Origin: Seminavis robusta
Lineage: Eukaryota > Bacillariophyta > Bacillariophyceae > Naviculales > Naviculaceae
Direction of reading: 5' to 3'
Assembly (NCBI GenBank): GCA_903772945.1
Contig: CAICTM010000321.1
Location: 1-64,000 of the forward strand
Length of the DNA: 64,000 nt
The translations under genes and the position numbers were made by a program. Position 1 is the stretch's first letter; each line of letters opens with the position of its first letter. This document shows, in pieces, positions 20,992-29,776 of the stretch. Under the pieces are notes generated by a model that ran no database searches, had not been told where the DNA came from, and saw nothing but the letters and a program-made list of their open reading frames with translations.

Positions 20992-22075
20992 CGTCTCTAG
21001 TCGCAGGAGCAACCGAGGAGTATCGTTGCCGTTTGCTAAGTCCAACGTTGGGGAACTTCTTTACTTGGGGAGAGAGTGGATCGTTGTTATCGAACCTCGT
21101 TCCTTCAGCATCAGGGCTTCGAGTTTCTCAAGCAACCATGAATCCCAGAAATCAAGCTCTCAAACACGAGAAGACCTTCCTAAGGTAACGATGCGAATGA
21201 CCAGGAACTTTTCTTGCGCCTGTTTTGCATTGTCAGTTGCCTTGGTAACCTTGGCAACATCATCGTTGTCGCTGGAACCTGGATGATTTCCCACAGCCAA
21301 GCAGAACCTACCAACATATTCCGAGCTCTCGATGGGGAGGTGCGACAGTTCCGAAAGCCATTCTCACAAGAACTTCGTACTAGTACCTGGTATGTTAAAT
21401 CCTTTCTTTTCGGTGTTCTCGAGAGGAATTATCTTCAAGGTGAAGGAGAATCCCACGTCGTGCAAGAGTTCGGCGGATCCGGCGGACTGCGGACCCGAAA
21501 AGAGAGCTCGTCAAAGCTCTCCTCGAGCCTCTAGCTAGCGGGTGCTGACTCCAACCGCATCCAGGGAAGCAGCTCCAGCACACCGACTGACGAAGCCGAA
21601 GGACACTCTTGAGTTGCTTTCGGCGACTTCAAGTGCTGAGCGAGAGGAGGAAGAGTGTTGACCATTCAATCGGAATTTCGAGGATGTGACCTTCTCGATC
21701 TGTACTACCTCCATTCCGTCTTTCAATTTTCTTCTCCTCGGGAGTCAATTTCCTGTCTTCGTCCTGTTCATCACCGCCACCTCTGCTCATCTTCGGATGT
21801 TTTGCGGAGGACTTGTGCTATTAATTAATTAATAGCTAGCTAGATTTCCTCCCTCCGTCCGTCTTGGAGCGTCTCATGTTGTGATCCTTCGCATAAAACA
21901 GCATAGCTGTCTATTCCGCAGTCTGATTTCTACTCAATCTTCGAAAAAAGATCCAACCGATCCAACGTCACTTTTTGACACCACTTGTCAACCAAACCAA
22001 CCCGACGAAGTCGACAATTAAGTGTTGATCCTCGAATTATTTCTCCAATCTCTTCCGCAAACACAACAAGTGGCA
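20992..22075. promoter_or_regulatory. Divergent promoter region
   Basis: This 1.1-kb spacer lies between the start of the AapJ-like gene (leftwards) and the plastid-targeted gene (rightwards). It includes a TTAATTAATTAATAGCTAGC stretch near 21820 and a CTAGTACCTGGTA word near 21380. No protein or RNA gene was recognised, and no defined promoter element can be named. Confidence 0.4.
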
Positions 22076-23098
22076 ATGATGTGTTCACGAAACGCATTGA
22101 TCCGATTTGTCTTGGTGGTGGCGGTGACCGTTGTTGCAACTCATGGCTTTGTCGCTCCCAAGCAACTGGCCCACAATAAGAATCCTCGCATAATATCATC
22201 CCCTCAGGAAACTACACCTCCTACTACCAGTTATAATAGTGTGGCACTGACTATTCCCCGTGGTGGCGCAGCGTTGAACATGGCATCTGTGGAAACCCTC
22301 ATCATTCCAGCCCTCCAGAGTGGTCCCTGGGGAATCGTGGCTTTGACGGGCATTGCCGCTGTGGCCGTCATTCCGTTGACATTGATTCGACAATTGTACA
22401 GCATTTCGGTGGGCTACGGCATGGCCATTTTCTTGGCAGGAATCAGTCTCCAGCATGCCTTTGGGTTGCCGGCAAAGAGTCTCGGTGGACTCATCACGGG
22501 AGGCCTCATGTTTTATGGTCTGCGCTTGGCACTCTATCTCTTTGTTCGAGAACAAACTCGCAAGACACCCACTGCCGCCCGAAAAGAGGGATCCATTGTC
22601 GCCAAATTGACACTGGCGTCCAGTGTATCACTCTTCTACGCTCTACTATCGACTCCTGCCATGTATGCTCTTCGCAATGTGCAAGCACTGACGACATCGA
22701 CGAGTCTGCTCGTGACGCAAGGAGGCATTGGAGTGGCCCTCTGTGGGGCGCTGTTGGAAGCCACGGCCGATTTGCAAAAGTACCTGGTAAAGCAATCTTC
22801 TTCATCGTCGGACGAATCATTCCAAGGACCGACCGAATGGACGTACCGTATTTGCCGTCATCCCAACTACTTGGGAGAAGTCTTGTTTTGGGCGGGCATG
22901 TTTGTCACGGGAGTCCCTTCATTTGGAACAAATGTGGTGGCATGGATTGCATCATTGTTGGGATTGTATGGCATTGTTTCCATCATGAGCAAGGCCACCG
23001 CCCGACTGGAAGAACAACAACAAGAGAAATATACGGGACAGGCCAAATACGATGCTTGGACCAAACAGGTCAAGTCACCGTTGGTTCCATTTCTGTAG
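22076..23098 (+). CDS. DUF1295/ICMT-like membrane protein, probably plastid-targeted
   Basis: The protein is 340 aa from the ATG-ATG at 22076; an in-frame GTG 18 codons upstream is disfavoured. The N-terminus is a signal peptide (LIRFVLVVAVTVVATHG) followed immediately by FVAP, which fits the diatom plastid presequence rule of Phe after the cleavage site. A Ser/Thr/Pro-rich transit peptide and PRGGAALNM follow. The mature part has about six hydrophobic segments and the signature TEWTYRICRHPNYLGEVLFWAG of the DUF1295 / isoprenylcysteine methyltransferase / steroid-reductase-like superfamily, in which RHPNY is the hallmark. The reaction and substrate are unknown. The C-terminal KYTGQAKYDAWTKQ also resembles DUF1295 proteins. 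Confidence 0.8.
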   Translation: MMCSRNALIRFVLVVAVTVVATHGFVAPKQLAHNKNPRIISSPQETTPPTTSYNSVALTIPRGGAALNMASVETLIIPALQSGPWGIVALTGIAAVAVIPLTLIRQLYSISVGYGMAIFLAGISLQHAFGLPAKSLGGLITGGLMFYGLRLALYLFVREQTRKTPTAARKEGSIVAKLTLASSVSLFYALLSTPAMYALRNVQALTTSTSLLVTQGGIGVALCGALLEATADLQKYLVKQSSSSSDESFQGPTEWTYRICRHPNYLGEVLFWAGMFVTGVPSFGTNVVAWIASLLGLYGIVSIMSKATARLEEQQQEKYTGQAKYDAWTKQVKSPLVPFL

Positions 23099-23722
23099 TA
23101 CATACCGGTAACGAAACAAAAGAAATCTATAGCCACATGCAGTACAAGGGTTATTCAGCAAGTTTCACATTGTTACCAGGTAGTTTGAAATTACTTTCGT
23201 TTGCCATGGTACCGGTATTTGTCCCTTACAACGCCACGGTGGATTTGAAGGCTCGTCCTCTCACAAAGACACCAATTTTTAGCTAAAAACAAAAACTGGA
23301 TTGCGTGGAGCCCATTTGGCTTGCTTACCAGTATTCCCTCGAGGAAGACATCCGCGATGATTGATTGACCTGTATGATGGAATCGAAAGATTGAATGATT
23401 CAATCATGCCATCGGCTGTGGCAAAGCAGCCCATTTCTAGTTTCGTCAATGTGCTGGTTCAATTTTGTCTCGGTGTACGATGTACGGTACCTGGAGCTAG
23501 CTAGAGAAGCTCGATCGTTGTGCTGCAATGGGGCTCTACCGGTATCACCCAACAACTGTCAGAAGTACGGTAAGGTACAGCCTAGCATAATATATCGAAC
23601 GCAGTCTACTACGTAAAAGAATCACGATAGATTGATTTTGTTTTTTACAAAATTAAAGCAGATAGCATCTGCGTTCTTTCCAATCCAAAAGTTTATCAGC
23701 AGACCCGAGTTCAAAAATCAAG
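23099..23722. other. Intergenic between convergent genes
   Basis: This 624-bp spacer between two 3' ends contains only short ORFs and GTACC/CTAGCTAG words, for example near 23480-23510. No gene or long repeat was recognised. Confidence 0.4.
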
Positions 23723-24850
23723 CTAATAGAACCTGGGCCGCTTGGGGTCAGGAAGTAGAACACTGGGTGCTTTTTTTCGTTTACTCGCTGCACTGCCAGC
23801 GGCTTGCCCCCTGGCACCGACACACGCAGTGACACTTCCCTTGGTCCTCCAATCATTATTATTGGTTGCCGAATCTCTCTGTTCTCTCAACGCCTGGAGC
23901 AAATCTCCTGGGCTCAAACCGGCAGGGAGGAATGCGGAAGCAGCCTTGCCAGTTTTGGAGGCCGCCATTAATCTCGCTTGTTCTTCAAAACAAGAGCGAT
24001 GTTGCAGCGCTGCGGTCGTCGTGGATAGAAGTCTCTGTTTCTGTTGCTCGAGTTCCAGCTGCTGCAACAGCCGGAGACGTTCCAACGAGGCAGTTTGAGG
24101 CAATGGCAACAACGAAGCGTGCTGCGGACGCGACGTCAGCGACGACAGGAGATCACGATTGAAGCGCTCCGATGCCCGAGACGCCAAGGCACTCGTCAGA
24201 GACGTCGTCCGAGGTTGCTGTTGGGTCTGCAAAAGCAGGCTCTGCCTCTGGACTAGCCTTTGACGAGCCGCCAAAAGGTTCAGTAGCTCTTCGTTTCCTG
24301 CTCCAGTTGCTGATATGGAACTTCCGCTCAAAAGTGTGGATGCGGCATCACCGACAGTCATATTGCTTCCTCGTGTGGCACTTTGCGGCAACATATGAGT
24401 CGCAGCGGGGAGTTGCGCTACGCTGGCGCTATTGGCAACAGTAGATTCTGCATGATTCGCCGACGCAGGAGGGCATTTTTTCTCTGACTTTTGGGGCACC
24501 TGTTGTTGCCGAGGCGGTTCCGGCTTTGCCTTGGGTTTTCGGTCTTGCGCTTCCTTCTTGACCGATTGCCGAAAGGCTCGTTCCAGCTTTTCCAATTCCA
24601 ACCGTACTCGAACACACCGCTCTGCCGACAAGGACTCGTCGCGGGTGTATTGGAGGCGGCCGTTGTAGTTGGTATTCTCGTATTTCTTCGACACTCGCTT
24701 GGGCACACAGCCGAGCTTTTCCGCCAAGAACCCTCTCATGCTGGTACCGTCCGGGATCTGGAGAGACCCATTGCGGAACTCATCAATTAGACGAGTAGCA
24801 AAGGAGACCTCCTCCAATGTCCACTGGCCACTTCGTAGCAAAGAGTTCAT
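23723..24850 (-). CDS. Diatom-type nuclear protein with conserved WTxEE domain
   Basis: This 375-aa single-exon gene starts MNSLLRSGQWTLEEVSFATR. Residues 7-65 form a compact domain: W-T-x-E-E, then LIDEFRNGSLQIPDGTSMRGFLAEKLGCVPKRVSKKYEN. From memory this resembles a domain repeated in many diatom and oomycete proteins, somewhat like a SANT/Myb-type fold, with no assigned function. The rest is low complexity: a basic Lys/Pro/Gln linker, Ser/Ala-rich stretches, Gln/Leu-rich helices (about 190-300) and a basic tail KRKKAPSVLLPDPKRPRFY that looks like a nuclear localisation signal. A nuclear regulatory role is an inference. Neighbours give no further clue. Confidence 0.7.
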   Translation of the reverse strand: MNSLLRSGQWTLEEVSFATRLIDEFRNGSLQIPDGTSMRGFLAEKLGCVPKRVSKKYENTNYNGRLQYTRDESLSAERCVRVRLELEKLERAFRQSVKKEAQDRKPKAKPEPPRQQQVPQKSEKKCPPASANHAESTVANSASVAQLPAATHMLPQSATRGSNMTVGDAASTLLSGSSISATGAGNEELLNLLAARQRLVQRQSLLLQTQQQPRTTSLTSALASRASERFNRDLLSSLTSRPQHASLLPLPQTASLERLRLLQQLELEQQKQRLLSTTTAALQHRSCFEEQARLMAASKTGKAASAFLPAGLSPGDLLQALREQRDSATNNNDWRTKGSVTACVGARGQAAGSAASKRKKAPSVLLPDPKRPRFY

Positions 24851-26418
24851 ACTATTACTCCTAGATAGTCCGGATAGCTAAACACCTGAATGGCGATACA
24901 CAAACGTTGTCAACTCTGGCTTCTCCGTTGTTGTGCTGTTGCGGGCTGCGGAGCTTGCTGTTTGTTGTTGCGGGGTTACTCGATCGATGGCCATACTCCT
25001 TCTGTGCTGGCATGGTTTCGCTTCCGTTTGTGAAAAAGGTACAGTAGCTGAAAGGTAAAGGCCTCAGGCTTGAAGGGAAAGCACGCATTAAATCGCACTT
25101 TTTGTAGTCTTGATTCTGAACCCTACTGGAGTTCAATCGAAAACTGTCCCTCACTACGGCACCAATTCGGGACTACCGTATCTACGTTTTAGAACAGTCG
25201 TACCTGGTACATAGGGAGCAAAGCACATCTACCACTCTCAACACATTTTCCAATGAAAAGCACTTTGCTTCACTTTTGAGATACTGTATTATTGGTTAAG
25301 TGTTCTTCAAGTTCCACTCTAAATCTTTGACCTAAGTCCCTCCACATTTTGGTTCCCTCCCTTTTTCACGTGCTTTTGCTGTGGTGAACTTCCTTCTCCT
25401 GGGGAGGCAACATCATCAATTCCAGGTTACATTTTTTTTAAGCCTAACCTCAGCGAGTCTGGGTCGAAATTGGGATGTGGGTCATTGTGTTTGATGTGAT
25501 TTCGGTGTTCCCACATACCCCATGATGTATCTAGGAGTTTGCAGACAGCTGCAGTTGTCCATCGTAGACCATTCCGGCGGCTCCCCAGGGATCGATATTG
25601 AGCATCTTGGAGCTGGGTGAAGCAGACGCTGCTTCTGCCCATCATGAAGTTAACCCAGCCTATTTCTGTTTGTTCGGAGAGGGCATCCCACACCTCAGCC
25701 TGGAGTGGGCCCAATCTTGGTTGCTTCCGTTGTCCCCATGCCTGCAAGTGTTGAATGATGGCATAGCCTAGCGATTGGTTCGTATCATAGGGTATAGCAA
25801 ACTTGGATCAATAGATAGATAGACAGGTCAAGAGAGGTACACGTAGAGAAAGCTATGTATGCTAAATCTAATCTAACTCAGCGAAAGAAGAAATGAAGAA
25901 ATGAGGGTGGCCGAAATAGAAACTATACCTTTTCATTCTCGAGCTTGGTGTACCGGTAGTCAGGGGAGGGGGCAAGGACAAGGATTGCTTGAAGATTCCC
26001 GACTGCCACTGGCTAGCGAGAATTAAAGTCTTGGCCTCCGCGAAACTCATAGCTATGCATAGCTACAGATGTGCTCTGCCAGTCTGCTATCTCTATTTGA
26101 TTTGTTTGTTCTGTCCCATACGGCAGTACCCAAGACAGGGAGGATGTTCTCGATCCAGTTCTAGTATGGTACAGTACGGTGGGGTGGCACAGCGTGGTGC
26201 TTCGCCGTGGAAAGGTTGTTGGGGTACAGACTCACGTGCTTTCTTCGGGACTCGTCACTTCTTGTTATCGTACGGAGTACTGGCTACCGCAGTAATGACT
26301 GGACTCCGCTGAGCCACCCGCTGCGCTCATCGTCTCGCTTACTTTTTTCTCTTTTTCCCTCGTTTCGCAAGGGGGTTCCCTCTTTTTCAACTAACTGTAT
26401 TTCACAGCAAGCAACACC
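24851..26418. other. Intergenic with a retroelement-related fragment
   Basis: The left part is the presumed promoter of the WTxEE-domain gene and the right end that of the G-patch gene. In between lies a minus-strand retroelement-related fragment, annotated separately. A TAGATAGATAGACAG microsatellite lies near 25811-25826. No other gene was recognised. Confidence 0.45.
25427..25801 (-). mobile_element. Fragment of a retroelement-associated ORF
   Basis: A stop-to-stop reading of about 120 residues on the minus strand carries SKFAIPYDTNQSLGYAI, EIGWVNFMMGRSS, LGSRRNGLRWTTAAVCKLL and SWGMWEHRNHIKH. From memory, this series (IGW..F..GR, RR.G.RW, W.MWEHRN..H) is the C-terminal region that follows reverse transcriptase in repeated stramenopile retroelements. 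Only this end is present: no reverse transcriptase, terminal repeat or target-site duplication was seen nearby. The family is not certain. It is best read as a truncated relic. Confidence 0.5.
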
Positions 26419-27111
26419 ATGACGTCGGCTGGAGCGGAGCAAGGTGCGGATACTCGTAATCTCCATTGGAGACAGAACAACAAAGGTTCGGCGCTGCTTC
26501 AAAAGTTGGGTTGGAAAGAAGGACAGGCTTTGGGTTCCAAACACCGACGAGCGCAGGAGCAAGATGGCGTTGAGGAGGTTTCGGGGGAAGGGTTGAAGGT
26601 TGTCAAGCGCAAGGAAGGTTTGGGATTGGGTGCCAGTGCGTTGCCAGCAGCGACGCAGTCGACAAGTCATGACACCTTCTGCGCATTGCTGAAGAATCTG
26701 AAGAAGGAACATTCTGCGACTGGCAGTCAACGGTCGTCCAGCAAAAAGAGAAAGAAGAAGTCGTCGTCGATTTCCTCATCCACCCTGAGTGATGACAATG
26801 GCACGACCGTTGAGGAAAAACCCAAAAAGAAGAGCAAAAAGAAGAGTAAAAAGAAGAAGGAAACCGTCTTTGCGTCCAACCGCATCACCAATGGACGCGT
26901 TCGACAATCCAAGTTTGCACAGAAAAGCGAGGCCGACATGGCCTGTATTTTTGGAAAGGATTTTTCTTCGGCGGAAATTGCCGATCAAACACACCAGACA
27001 CGAAAGGAAAAGAAGAAAAAGAAGGAAGCGGATGATGAGGAAGCAGAGAGAAAAATTAAACGAAAGGAGGAAAAGCGGAGAAAGAAAGCTGAGCGAGACG
27101 ACAAAGCTTAG
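26419..27111 (+). CDS. G-patch domain protein, PINX1-like candidate
   Basis: This 230-aa single-exon gene starts in a good ACACCATGACG context. Residues 15-45 (LHWRQNNKGSALLQKLGWKEGQALG) form a G-patch, with the glycine pattern continued in GLGLGA near 73. The C-terminal half is extremely basic, with repeated KKKSKKKSKKKK and KIKRKEEKRRKKAE blocks typical of nucleolar localisation, plus RVRQSKFAQKSEADMACIFGKDF, which recalls the conserved motif after the G-patch in small nucleolar G-patch proteins. G-patch proteins bind and stimulate DEAH-box helicases in splicing or ribosome biogenesis. The PINX1 assignment is tentative; the G-patch itself is clear. Confidence 0.75.
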   Translation: MTSAGAEQGADTRNLHWRQNNKGSALLQKLGWKEGQALGSKHRRAQEQDGVEEVSGEGLKVVKRKEGLGLGASALPAATQSTSHDTFCALLKNLKKEHSATGSQRSSSKKRKKKSSSISSSTLSDDNGTTVEEKPKKKSKKKSKKKKETVFASNRITNGRVRQSKFAQKSEADMACIFGKDFSSAEIADQTHQTRKEKKKKKEADDEEAERKIKRKEEKRRKKAERDDKA

Positions 27112-27769
27112 CTATTAGACTGTCTGTTTTGTTTGGTATGGTGCGGTGAGGTTGGCTGCATGGCTATTATAGGCAGGGACCAAGTCGACGATACCGTATG
27201 GCTACATATTTGTGCAATGAAAGCCTCTCTTGAGACGCTCTTGGCAGTGGTTGCAAGAACGCTTGTGATTTCTCTTTCTGTGGTGCTTTCGAACACGTAG
27301 GGCGAAGGACAATAGCGCACTCGATGAAAGCCACATTGATGTCTCGATCTTCTATATATACTGTACCGCCTGGATCTTCTATTATACTGTACTGGTACCT
27401 ATCTAGGCTAGCTATTCGCTTCCAAAAAATGAACGTCTATTAACGGATTCAGACAAGAAGTGCTTCAGGACAACCCACCGAGCGGAGGCCCGGGTGTTTC
27501 GCACAGTCAAGTCTGCTCACCGGCCACATTAGCCTCCTGAGAGGGCATGACACCTATTAGTCTAGCTACTAGTATCTAAAGGTTTGCACACTGAGGTTCG
27601 AGCAACGATTCTCCACAAATTCACCATGTGTATAGCATTAAGGTAACCCAATATCCATTCTTACTGTATTCCTGAGCCTAACATGCAGACAATCACACTC
27701 CTGCATCGTAACGTGTACGTAACCAATCTTGCCTTTGCCTTACTCTGGTTTTGCATCTGTACAGTATCA
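27112..27769. other. Intergenic between convergent genes
   Basis: This 658-bp spacer contains a near-duplicated TGGATCTTCTATTATACTGTAC / CGATCTTCTATATATACTGTAC pair around 27342-27392 and several GTACC and CTAGCTAG words. No gene was recognised. Confidence 0.45.
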
Positions 27770-29296
27770 TCATAAGCCAGGCATGAGTGAATACAGGGCC
27801 GTGACCACTTCTTCCCTGCTGTAATTCATTGTATTATTGTTGGCCTCTTTCTCTTTGGGCAACATGGCATTGGCACCCTTGAGTTGGTTATTGGTGTTTT
27901 GATCCAACTTATTGTTGTTCCTGTTCCTGTTGCTGTTTTCCTTGCCACGAGCAGCCTGAGGTTTCGGTTGCTGCTGTTCTGGTTCGATCGGTAGCTGCCG
28001 TGACGAAACGGCGGCATGAGACGCCTTGGCCGCAGCCTCGGCCGCATGAGCCGCTTGGACGGCTGCCTGAGCTGCCGCGTGAGCCACTTGAATGGCCGAT
28101 TCACTGCTGCTTCGATTGAGGGCAATCTGTTGCTGATGTTGCAGGGATTGCTGAAAGGGATCGTGAACCGAGTGCGACGTTCTAAAGTGGAAGGGATGTT
28201 TGGGGTCTCGTCGCTGTTGTTCCTGTTGTTGGTGCTGCTGCCTCTGTTCCTGGTGCTGCCTCTGTTCATAGGTGTCTCCGGGTGGAGATGCAGAACGCGG
28301 AGGAGATTTCTTGGGAAGGACATTGTTCAGCACACCTTGGAAGAACGAGGTCCCAGGAGCATCCGTCTGATTGCTTCGCGGTGGCGGATCCTCGGGTGCA
28401 TCGGAAAAGATTCCATAACTCCCAGCTGGTGGTCGATATTGTCCCGTTTCTTCATCATCAACACCACCACCCGTATTAACAGCATACGTATCTTCTTCAT
28501 AAGCCACACAAACGCCCAACAAGAGTGCGGCTGTTCCCAGGACAATCCACGTCAAGCAAAAGGCCATGGCCAGAAACACCTTTTCATGACTAAAGGGGCC
28601 ACAGTAGTCGTTGCTATTGTCGTCGTTATTGTTGTTGGCAGCATCATCGTCTCCGTCGTAGTAGTTATGGTAATCAAAGTTGTCGACAAAATCTTTGGCG
28701 TTTGGTTGTACCGTCACCACAATGGGAATGACGCAAAAGACGGCGTAAAAGGCGACAAACCAAATGTAAAAGGTCACGGTGGGATCGTGGCAAAAGACGC
28801 GGTGGACTTTGGAAAGCATGCGTCGTTTGTTGTTGGATTGTTGCTGTTTGCTGTGGTGTTGCTGGGTCGTCGACGACCACAACAAGACGGATCGGGACAC
28901 GTACACGGCGGCCACAATGTGGACCAAACAAAAGACGCTGTTGACGACGAGCCAAATGCTGGCGAGGCAAAAGTCGACCAACCCGGCAATGTCGGTAAAA
29001 CCCACAATAATGGGAGGAAGGTTGAGACAGACGGATGCCGTCAAGAAGATACCAAAAGGAGATCCCAGAAACAAGGACTTTAACGACCATGATGGGCGTT
29101 GTGGCGGTTTAGTAATAGTAGTAGGGCGTGCTTTACTATTGTTGTTGGGAGGTTCTTTTGGTGGTGGAGGAGGTTGGACAATCATGGGTTGGCTGCTGAC
29201 AGGATCTTGTTTTCCTGCAATGGTCCCTTTGGGATCCTTTCGTTGGGCATGTCGGTTCCTGGCTTCGTCCGAAGGGGACCGTCGTCCAAAGACCAT
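27770..29296 (-). CDS. Four-TM membrane protein of unknown function
   Basis: This 508-aa single-exon protein is unrecognised. The N-terminal 70 residues are basic and Pro-rich (PPPPPKEPP). Four hydrophobic segments follow at roughly 78-100, 105-130, 175-197 and 240-265, with an Asp/Asn-rich loop (YYDGDDDAANNNNDDNSNDY) between the last two. The C-terminal 230 residues are low complexity: His/Gln-rich repeats (QRQHQEQRQQHQQQEQQ), an Ala-rich amphipathic stretch (QVAHAAAQAAVQAAHAAEAA) and Asn-rich runs. The last 18 residues (YSREEVVTALYSLMPGL) are well formed and may be a conserved end motif. The four-TM core with cytoplasmic tails resembles MARVEL-like or tetraspan proteins, but I cannot place it in a family. 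Confidence 0.7.
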   Translation of the reverse strand: MVFGRRSPSDEARNRHAQRKDPKGTIAGKQDPVSSQPMIVQPPPPPKEPPNNNSKARPTTITKPPQRPSWSLKSLFLGSPFGIFLTASVCLNLPPIIVGFTDIAGLVDFCLASIWLVVNSVFCLVHIVAAVYVSRSVLLWSSTTQQHHSKQQQSNNKRRMLSKVHRVFCHDPTVTFYIWFVAFYAVFCVIPIVVTVQPNAKDFVDNFDYHNYYDGDDDAANNNNDDNSNDYCGPFSHEKVFLAMAFCLTWIVLGTAALLLGVCVAYEEDTYAVNTGGGVDDEETGQYRPPAGSYGIFSDAPEDPPPRSNQTDAPGTSFFQGVLNNVLPKKSPPRSASPPGDTYEQRQHQEQRQQHQQQEQQRRDPKHPFHFRTSHSVHDPFQQSLQHQQQIALNRSSSESAIQVAHAAAQAAVQAAHAAEAAAKASHAAVSSRQLPIEPEQQQPKPQAARGKENSNRNRNNNKLDQNTNNQLKGANAMLPKEKEANNNTMNYSREEVVTALYSLMPGL

Positions 29297-29776
29297 GGTT
29301 GTTTCAATGATTCGTTAATCGATGGAAACCTTGTCAAGAAGAAGGACAACCGTTTGCTGGATTTGATAGCACCGGTGGCATCTCCTCTGCGAGAGAAGAA
29401 GGATTGAGGACTGGTGGTACCGTACTGTATGATGGAAAGACCGAGATTGGTTGATGTCCCGGTTCCACCAGTCAGATACGTTGCGCTTGGAAGATGCCAA
29501 TGTGATTCCGAAGCTCCGAAAATGTGAGCAAAAAATTGGTTTGGTTTCACGCGAATCAAAAGCATTATCATTGTACTTTGTTAAGTCTAATTTCCGCGAA
29601 TAAGGGGCCTGCCACGTGCACGGGGCTGTTGGATATCGTTGGATCCATCAGAAGCAAAGAATCGAATCTCAACACCACAATCCGTCTCACTACTACTAGT
29701 AGTACCCGATTGTACAAGGAGAGGAATAGCTTCCAGGTATACAGTACCGTAGCTAGTAGCTAGAAGAGAGCTTACG
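29297..29776. promoter_or_regulatory. Divergent promoter region with a dispersed repeat
   Basis: This 480-bp spacer lies between two genes transcribed away from each other. It contains one copy (29514-29602) of a sequence also found upstream of the LRR receptor gene near 39.4 kb. Its right end carries CTACTACTAGTAGTA and a GTACCGTAGCTAGTAGCTAG stretch just before the start of the secreted FNR-like gene. Confidence 0.5.
29514..29602. repeat. Dispersed repeat, copy 1
   Basis: This block shares the ordered words GCTCCGAAAATGTGAGCAAAA, TTTGGTTTCACGCGA, TGTTAAGTCT and ATTTC.GCG with 39407-39495. It lies about 175 bp upstream of the ATG of the secreted FNR-like gene. It could be a short mobile-element relic or a shared promoter element; two copies cannot decide this. 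Confidence 0.75.

Noticed and set aside
20549-21286. 245-codon plus-strand ORF
   Set aside because: It overlaps the N-terminal exon of the AapJ-like gene in antisense and has no recognisable features.
28016-29083. 355-codon plus-strand ORF
   Set aside because: It is the reverse of the Gln/Asn-rich four-TM gene; the minus-strand protein has clear membrane segments and a proper ATG.
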